Below are positions 59,293-64,000 of a stretch of 64,000 nt of DNA, one piece after another; the first letter of the stretch is position 1; each line of letters begins with the position of its first letter. This DNA is from Pseudomonas pergaminensis (lineage in GTDB: Bacteria > Pseudomonadota > Gammaproteobacteria > Pseudomonadales > Pseudomonadaceae). The notes under the pieces were generated by a model that ran no database searches, was not told the origin of the DNA, and saw only the letters and a program-made list of their open reading frames with translations. The DNA lies in the NCBI RefSeq assembly GCF_024112395.2, contig NZ_CP078013.2, positions 5,456,001 to 5,520,000 of the forward strand. Reading direction: 5' to 3'. Made by a program: the position numbers and the translations under genes.

Positions 59293-60543
59293 ATGAGCCG
59301 CGAAACCATCAGCCAGTCGATTTCCATCGTTCACCCTATCAGCCTCAGCCACGGTAAAAACGCCGAGGTGTGGGACACCTCGGGCAAACGCTATATCGAT
59401 TTTGTCGGCGGTATCGGCGTGCTCAACCTCGGCCACTGCCACCACGGCGTGGTCGAAGCGATTCGAGAGCAGGCCACCCGGCTGACCCACTACGCGTTCA
59501 ATGCCGCCCCGCATGCGCCCTACATTGAGCTGATGGACCGCCTGACCGCATTCATCCCGGTGGACTACCCCGTCAGTGGAATGCTCACCAACAGCGGCGC
59601 GGAAGCGGCGGAAAACGCGCTGAAGATTGTGCGTGGTGCCACCGGACGCACCGCAGTGATCGCCTTTGACGGCGCCTTCCACGGCCGCACCTTGGCCACG
59701 CTCAATCTCAACGGCAAGGTGGCGCCCTACAAACAAAAAGTCGGTGTACTGCCGGGCCCTGTGTATCACCTGCCCTACCCCAGCACCGATAACGGCGTGA
59801 CCTGCGCCGAAGCACTGAAGGCCATGGACCGCCTGTTCAGCGTTGAAATCGACGTCAACGATGTGGCCTGTTTCATCATCGAGCCGGTTCAGGGCGAAGG
59901 GGGATTCCTGGCGCTGGACATCGAATTCGCCCAGGCGCTGCGGCGCTTTTGCGACGAGAACAACATTTTGCTGATTATCGATGAAATCCAATCGGGCTTT
60001 GGCCGTACCGGCGAGCGTTTTGCGTTCTCGCGCCTGGGGATCGAGCCGGACTTGATCCTGCTGGGTAAAAGCATCGCCGGCGGTGTGCCGTTGGGCGCCG
60101 TCGTAGGGCGCAAGGCGTTGATGGACAATCTGCCCAAAGGTGGCCTGGGCGGCACCTATTCCGGCAACCCCATTGCTTGCGCGGCAGCGGTGGCGACCCT
60201 CGATGCCATGACCGATGAACACCTGAAAACCTGGGGCTTACAGCAGGAAGAAGCCATCGTCAGCCGTTATCAGACCTGGTGTGCGCAAGGCCTGACTCCT
60301 TACCTGGGCCGTCTGACCGGCGTGGGCGCTATGCGCGGCATCGAACTGGCCAACGCCGACGGTACACCCGCGTCGAAACAGCTGACCCAGTTGCTCGGCC
60401 TGGCGCGGGACGCCGGTGTGTTGCTGATGCCCAGCGGCAAGGCGCGGCACATCATCCGCCTGCTGGCACCGCTGACCATCGAGCCTGCGGTGCTGGAGGA
60501 AGGCCTGGATATCCTCGAGGCCTGCCTCAAACAGTTGGACTAG
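59293..60543 (+). CDS. Class III aminotransferase, probable 2-aminoadipate/4-aminobutyrate transaminase
   Basis: The 416-residue PLP enzyme has GGIGVLNLGHCHHGVVEAIR, the metal/PLP region LLIIDEIQSGFGRTG and the PLP-lysine block ILLGKSIAGGVPLGAVVG. It is GabT-like by fold but reads very close to the P. putida enzyme described as 2-aminoadipate transaminase in D-lysine breakdown, as I recall it. The two options cannot be separated here. It ends in a 4-base overlap with the convergent cytochrome gene. Confidence 0.88.
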   Translation: MSRETISQSISIVHPISLSHGKNAEVWDTSGKRYIDFVGGIGVLNLGHCHHGVVEAIREQATRLTHYAFNAAPHAPYIELMDRLTAFIPVDYPVSGMLTNSGAEAAENALKIVRGATGRTAVIAFDGAFHGRTLATLNLNGKVAPYKQKVGVLPGPVYHLPYPSTDNGVTCAEALKAMDRLFSVEIDVNDVACFIIEPVQGEGGFLALDIEFAQALRRFCDENNILLIIDEIQSGFGRTGERFAFSRLGIEPDLILLGKSIAGGVPLGAVVGRKALMDNLPKGGLGGTYSGNPIACAAAVATLDAMTDEHLKTWGLQQEEAIVSRYQTWCAQGLTPYLGRLTGVGAMRGIELANADGTPASKQLTQLLGLARDAGVLLMPSGKARHIIRLLAPLTIEPAVLEEGLDILEACLKQLD

Positions 60544-62564
60544 TAACGCGCATCGGCAGGTTTGCCGCCGTTCGGCCAATCCTTGACCTTGTCCGGGAAC
60601 CCCGGGCGCGGTTGCCCCGAGAAATACGCGGCCACGTCCACGGCTTCCTGGTCCGACAGACCGCCCTGCCCCAGCGGGAATTTCTCGTGGAAGCCAATCG
60701 GCATGTTGCGTTTGACGAACGCCGCCGCCGTGTAGGTGCGGGCCATGCCGGCGCCGATATTGAAGGATTGCTCACCCCACAACGGTGGGTAGATAAGCTC
60801 GCCATCCGCCCGCGCCAAGCCTTGGCCATTGTCGCCATGGCACACCGCGCACTGCTTGGCGTAGACCTGTTTGCCATTGGCCAGGTCCGGCTTGATCGCC
60901 GGGTCGACCTTGCCCACGCCGCGCCCGGCTACTTTGTCTTCGGGGCGGGTGTTGTTTTTCATCCAATCGAAATAGGCGACCATCGCTTGCATGTCTGCCG
61001 ATTGTGGCGGCAGTGGCTTGCCATTCATCGAGCGGCGGAAGCAGCCGTTAATTCGTTCTTCCAGGGTCACCACCTTGCCTGCGCGCGGCGCATAGCTGGG
61101 GAAAAACGCCGAGACGCCTACAAACGGAGCCCCATCCGCTACCGTGCCAGCGTTGAGATGGCAACTGGTGCAATTGAGTGAATTGCCGACATTGTTGGGC
61201 AGCAGCTCTTTGGTTTGCAGATGCAGGCGCATGCCGCGAATCACCTGGTCGGCGTTGGGCGCCGCAAGCAACTCGGCCAGGCGCGGGGTTTCGAAGGCCG
61301 ATGAATCGGTGGTGGCCGGGTTGAGTTGGTCACGCAGTTTCTTCACCTGGCCGGCGCTGATCGGCGTGCCTACGTTACCCCAACGGGTACGTACGAAACT
61401 GAGGATCTCGGCGATTTCCAGATCGTTCAAACGGGCGAAACCCGGCATGGTGTAGATCCGTGGGTGCGTTGCCGTTTGTGCGGTCTCCCAGCCGGTGAGG
61501 GTGATGTGCAGCAGTGAAGTCGGGTTGCTGGACGCAATGCTCGGATTGCCGGCCAAAGGTGGGAACAGGCCTTTCACGCCCGCACCATCGCTGCGATGAC
61601 AATTGCTGCAGAACTGCATGTAACCCAGTCCGCCGCGACTGGTGAACAAATCTGCAGGTGGCACGGCTGGCGCCTGGGCCACGGACGGCATGGGCAAGTC
61701 GTCTTTACCGGGCGCTAGGGATTTCAAGTAACTGGCGATAGCCGTCAGGTCGTAGTCGCTGAAGTGCTGGGTGCTGTGGTGAATCACATCGGCCATATTG
61801 CCGGCGACCGTGGCAAAGCGGTTTTGCCCGGTCTTGAGCAGTTGCACGGTGTCTTCCACCGTCCACAGGTTACGTAGGCTCAGGGCGCGCCAGTGCTCGA
61901 CGGTTTCGCCGGCCAGGTAGTGCTGGCCGCTGACACCCTCGTCGCTCATGGCTTTTTCCTGGAACGCAATGCCCCGTGGCGTGTGACAGGAGCCGCAGTG
62001 GCCCAGGCCCTGGACCAGGTAGGCGCCACGGTTGAGTTGTTCATCGCGTGCAGGATCCGGCTTGAAGGGTTGTTTGTCGAGGAAGACAAAATTCCACAAC
62101 GCCAGTCCCCAGCGCTGGTTGAACGGGAAGCCCATGTCCGCCTCGAGATTGGCCTGCTGCACTGGCTCGACGCCTTGCATCAGATAGGCGTACAGCGCGC
62201 GCATGTCGGTTTCATTCATCTTGGCGTAAGACGGGTACGGCATCGCCGGGTACAGGTTCATGCCCGTCGGCGTCACGCCTTCGCGCATGACGCGGTCGAA
62301 CTCTTCGAAGGTGTAGGCGCCAATCCCTGTCTCTCGGTCCGGCGTGATATTGCTCGAATAGATCGTGCCCATCGGCGTGCTCAGCTCCAGGCCACCGGCC
62401 ATCACCTTGCCTTGCTTGGCCGTGTGGCAGGCTACGCAGTCGCCCAGTTGCGCGACGTATTTGCCCTGCTCGATCAGCGAAGCGTCGGGAACGTTGGCGT
62501 GCAGGGGAAGAGACAGGCAAAGCGTCGCCCCCAGCAAGGCCAGGCGAGAAAGGGAAAGCGCCAT
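60540..62564 (-). CDS. Five-heme cytochrome: three-heme dehydrogenase-type cytochrome fused to a TsdA-like thiosulfate dehydrogenase
   Basis: The 674-residue periplasmic protein has a signal peptide (about 1-23) and five CxxCH sites: Cys43-His47, Cys190-His194, Cys319-His323, Cys465-His469 and Cys572-His576. The first 420 residues read like the three-heme cytochrome subunit of membrane alcohol/gluconate dehydrogenases (GKYVAQLGDCVACHT, CGSCHTPRG, CSNCHRSDGAGVKGLFPPL). The last 245 residues match TsdA: LNCTSCHLNAG, LEERINGCFRRSMNGKPLP (Cys508, a probable heme ligand), then PPLWGEQSFNIGAGM. TsdA oxidises thiosulfate to tetrathionate or the reverse. The fusion would pass electrons between the two parts. 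AAGGA precedes the start. Confidence 0.85.
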   Translation of the reverse strand: MALSLSRLALLGATLCLSLPLHANVPDASLIEQGKYVAQLGDCVACHTAKQGKVMAGGLELSTPMGTIYSSNITPDRETGIGAYTFEEFDRVMREGVTPTGMNLYPAMPYPSYAKMNETDMRALYAYLMQGVEPVQQANLEADMGFPFNQRWGLALWNFVFLDKQPFKPDPARDEQLNRGAYLVQGLGHCGSCHTPRGIAFQEKAMSDEGVSGQHYLAGETVEHWRALSLRNLWTVEDTVQLLKTGQNRFATVAGNMADVIHHSTQHFSDYDLTAIASYLKSLAPGKDDLPMPSVAQAPAVPPADLFTSRGGLGYMQFCSNCHRSDGAGVKGLFPPLAGNPSIASSNPTSLLHITLTGWETAQTATHPRIYTMPGFARLNDLEIAEILSFVRTRWGNVGTPISAGQVKKLRDQLNPATTDSSAFETPRLAELLAAPNADQVIRGMRLHLQTKELLPNNVGNSLNCTSCHLNAGTVADGAPFVGVSAFFPSYAPRAGKVVTLEERINGCFRRSMNGKPLPPQSADMQAMVAYFDWMKNNTRPEDKVAGRGVGKVDPAIKPDLANGKQVYAKQCAVCHGDNGQGLARADGELIYPPLWGEQSFNIGAGMARTYTAAAFVKRNMPIGFHEKFPLGQGGLSDQEAVDVAAYFSGQPRPGFPDKVKDWPNGGKPADARY

Positions 62565-62763
62565 CGCATTAGTCCTTTAATAACCTGGCGTGGGGCGGTC
62601 CCCTCGGCGCAGGTCAGTGGTCGTTTTTATGGGTTCATCAGGCCTCTGTGTTGTAACGGTTTTGTGGGCGGGGAGTGTTGATGTGAGTCAGGGGCAAATC
62701 GCTGGACAAAGGCGTCAGTACTCAACGACTATCCGCCATCTCCCCTCTGCACGGACGCACACC

Positions 62764-63267
62764 ATGCTCGACATCCTCCAAGGCACGCCCATTTGGGTCT
62801 ACGCCATTTACCTGTGGATTTGCTACTACGGCATCAAGGCCTGCCTGGGTGGACGCGAAAATCGCTGCTCGCTGGTGATCCTGCCGGTGGTGCTGGTGGT
62901 GTGGTCGTTGATGTCCTTGGCGCCTTCAATCTTGTCGAGCGGTGCGTGGGTCGCAGGCGCAGTGCTGGGCAGCCTGGTGGGGATGGTGCTGTTCAACGTT
63001 GAAGGGGCGCGGCTGGATGCCAATGGCGAGACCCTGGTATTGCCGGGCACCTGGAAACCCCTGCTGATCTCGCAACTGTTCTTTGCGGTGAAGTACTACT
63101 TCGGTTACCAGCAAGCCGTGCATCCGCTGCTGCTGAGCACGCCGACGATGTTGATGGCAGTTGGCGGCGTATCGGGGTTTACCGTAGGTCTGTTTTGCGG
63201 ACGAGCCGTGCGGCTGCAGCGGGCGCTGACGGCGTTGCGTCGGGATAAGGGCATTGTGCTGCCTTGA
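62764..63267 (+). CDS. DUF6622-like small membrane protein
   Basis: The 167-residue protein starts at MLDILQGTPIWVYAIYLW; the frame is open 58 codons further upstream but without support. About five hydrophobic segments are seen (near 8-25, 35-55, 58-78, 100-118, 125-145). The start resembles DUF6622 proteins. Function unknown. Confidence 0.75.
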   Translation: MLDILQGTPIWVYAIYLWICYYGIKACLGGRENRCSLVILPVVLVVWSLMSLAPSILSSGAWVAGAVLGSLVGMVLFNVEGARLDANGETLVLPGTWKPLLISQLFFAVKYYFGYQQAVHPLLLSTPTMLMAVGGVSGFTVGLFCGRAVRLQRALTALRRDKGIVLP

Positions 63268-63336
63268 CCTGACCTCCCTCCCCCCTGAAAATGCCCGACG
63301 TTTTTTGTCCTCGTTTACTGAAGTAGTGAAATTTCA

Positions 63337-64000
63337 ATGTCCGATTCTTACACCGAAAAATCCGCCCCCGAAGAATCCGTAGCCGCGTTGCAATCCAAAG
63401 CCGAATACGAAAACGCCATCAATCTTTCACAGCATCTGCCAGCGGCCAAGATCATCAGCGAGATGGTGCTGGACGCGTTCCACACCTCCAAGGAAAGCGA
63501 CCAGATCCGCGAACTGCGCGTGGCCATCCGCCAGGCCCACGATGCCTTCGACGACGACAAGGCCTACGACTTGATGGGCCAGCTCAAGCAACTCAAGGAC
63601 GCCGAGGCCGCCGACAACGCCGCCCTGGAGAACCTGAGCAGTCAGTTTTCCATCAGCCGCATCCTCTCCAGCTTCAAGGACGACCCCGAATTCCAGGAGT
63701 TGGTCTACGGCCTGGCATTGAAAGTGCTGAACCAGAGCCACCAGGCCATCAGCAACCCAAGCGCTGGCAAGAGCAAGGCGTCACGGCCCAAGAAAGAAGC
63801 CGAGGTGTTTGTGATCAGCAAGGATGGCATCAGCGTCACCCTGCCGCTGCGCACGCCGCGCTCCAAGCTGAACGTTGACCGTGAGGCGTTCGAGTTCCTG
63901 GGGTTCAGCTTTGTGGGTGAAGGGGATGAAGCGGAGCTTGCGGTTGAGAGCTTTGTGGATAACGCCGGCGCCGAGCAGCCGCTGAGCCGCAAGAGCGTGA
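63337..64000 (+). CDS. Unrecognised soluble protein, cut by the window end
   Basis: From ATG 63337 the frame MSDSYTEKSAPEESVAALQS stays open for 221 codons to the window edge, and ends LSRKSV. The product is acidic and helical to about residue 150, with a Lys/Ser linker (SAGKSKASRPKKEAE) and a short beta-rich tail (VFVISKDGISVTLPLRTPRS). No signal peptide, no cysteines. The ribosome site is weak. Short leftward frames over this region are shadows. Confidence 0.75.
   Translation, partial: MSDSYTEKSAPEESVAALQSKAEYENAINLSQHLPAAKIISEMVLDAFHTSKESDQIRELRVAIRQAHDAFDDDKAYDLMGQLKQLKDAEAADNAALENLSSQFSISRILSSFKDDPEFQELVYGLALKVLNQSHQAISNPSAGKSKASRPKKEAEVFVISKDGISVTLPLRTPRSKLNVDREAFEFLGFSFVGEGDEAELAVESFVDNAGAEQPLSRKSV

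Overview
The window is a chromosomal segment of a Pseudomonas, most likely the P. fluorescens group. This rests on the high GC content, the familiar Pseudomonas gene order (guaBA; iscRSUA-hscBA-fdx-iscX-ndk-rlmN-pilW-rodZ-ispG-hisS-yfgM-bamB-der; secDF-yajC-tgt-queA; cysE-trmJ-suhB) and the many REP palindromes built on a core like GGGAGCYGGCTTGCC. No prophage, integrase, transposase or CRISPR array was seen.

Layout. 1-907 is the tail of an autotransporter. 1037-4164 holds guaA and guaB (GMP synthesis). 4382-6825 holds a Cys-pair protein, a TauE/SafE exporter and a LysR regulator. 6856-9060 is xseA plus an M23 peptidase. 9238-12663 is a very large toxin-like protein with a C-terminal TIKI/EreA/ChaN-like domain. 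13029-14708 is leuA, behind a 365-bp leader that contains a possible attenuator peptide. 14873-16800 is an omega-amidase/aminotransferase pair. 16915-31843 is a long leftward core block: der, bamB, the isoprenoid, tRNA and cell-shape genes, and the full Isc iron-sulfur system, with two IscR-type operators in front of iscR. 32131-38567 holds cysE, trmJ, suhB, a glycine-zipper protein and the Sec accessory genes. 38611-40781 is tgt-queA (queuosine tRNA modification), followed by tRNA-Leu(CAA).

After the tRNA the window becomes more accessory. 42814-44881 is a colicin-E3-type 16S rRNA nuclease toxin with its cognate immunity protein and a DUF3916 protein; base composition drops at the toxin tip. 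45826-49815 holds a cytochrome c, a single-domain response regulator and a translationally coupled heme oxygenase/bacteriophytochrome pair, i.e. a red-light sensor that makes its own bilin. 49816-50653 carries no gene but holds a six-copy tandem array of a 72-bp REP-containing unit, a large multi-branched inverted-repeat element and a hexanucleotide repeat. 50654-53633 is a two-component system and an MlaA lipoprotein. 53651-54010 looks like a compact, self-contained small gene with its own promoter, 5' hairpin, Shine-Dalgarno and terminator. The rest is a PhoD-family phosphatase, a PAS-GGDEF diguanylate cyclase, an amino-acid ABC binding protein, a LysR regulator, a class III aminotransferase resembling 2-aminoadipate transaminase, a five-heme cytochrome that fuses a three-heme dehydrogenase-type cytochrome to a TsdA-like thiosulfate dehydrogenase, a small membrane protein, and an unrecognised gene cut by the window end.

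The most notable items are the TIKI-like toxin, the E3-type toxin/immunity module with its composition break, the five-heme fusion, the leuA leader peptide, the small transcription unit near 53.8 kb and the 72-bp REP array. Assignments come from reading the translated sequence and recalling family signatures; no database search was run.
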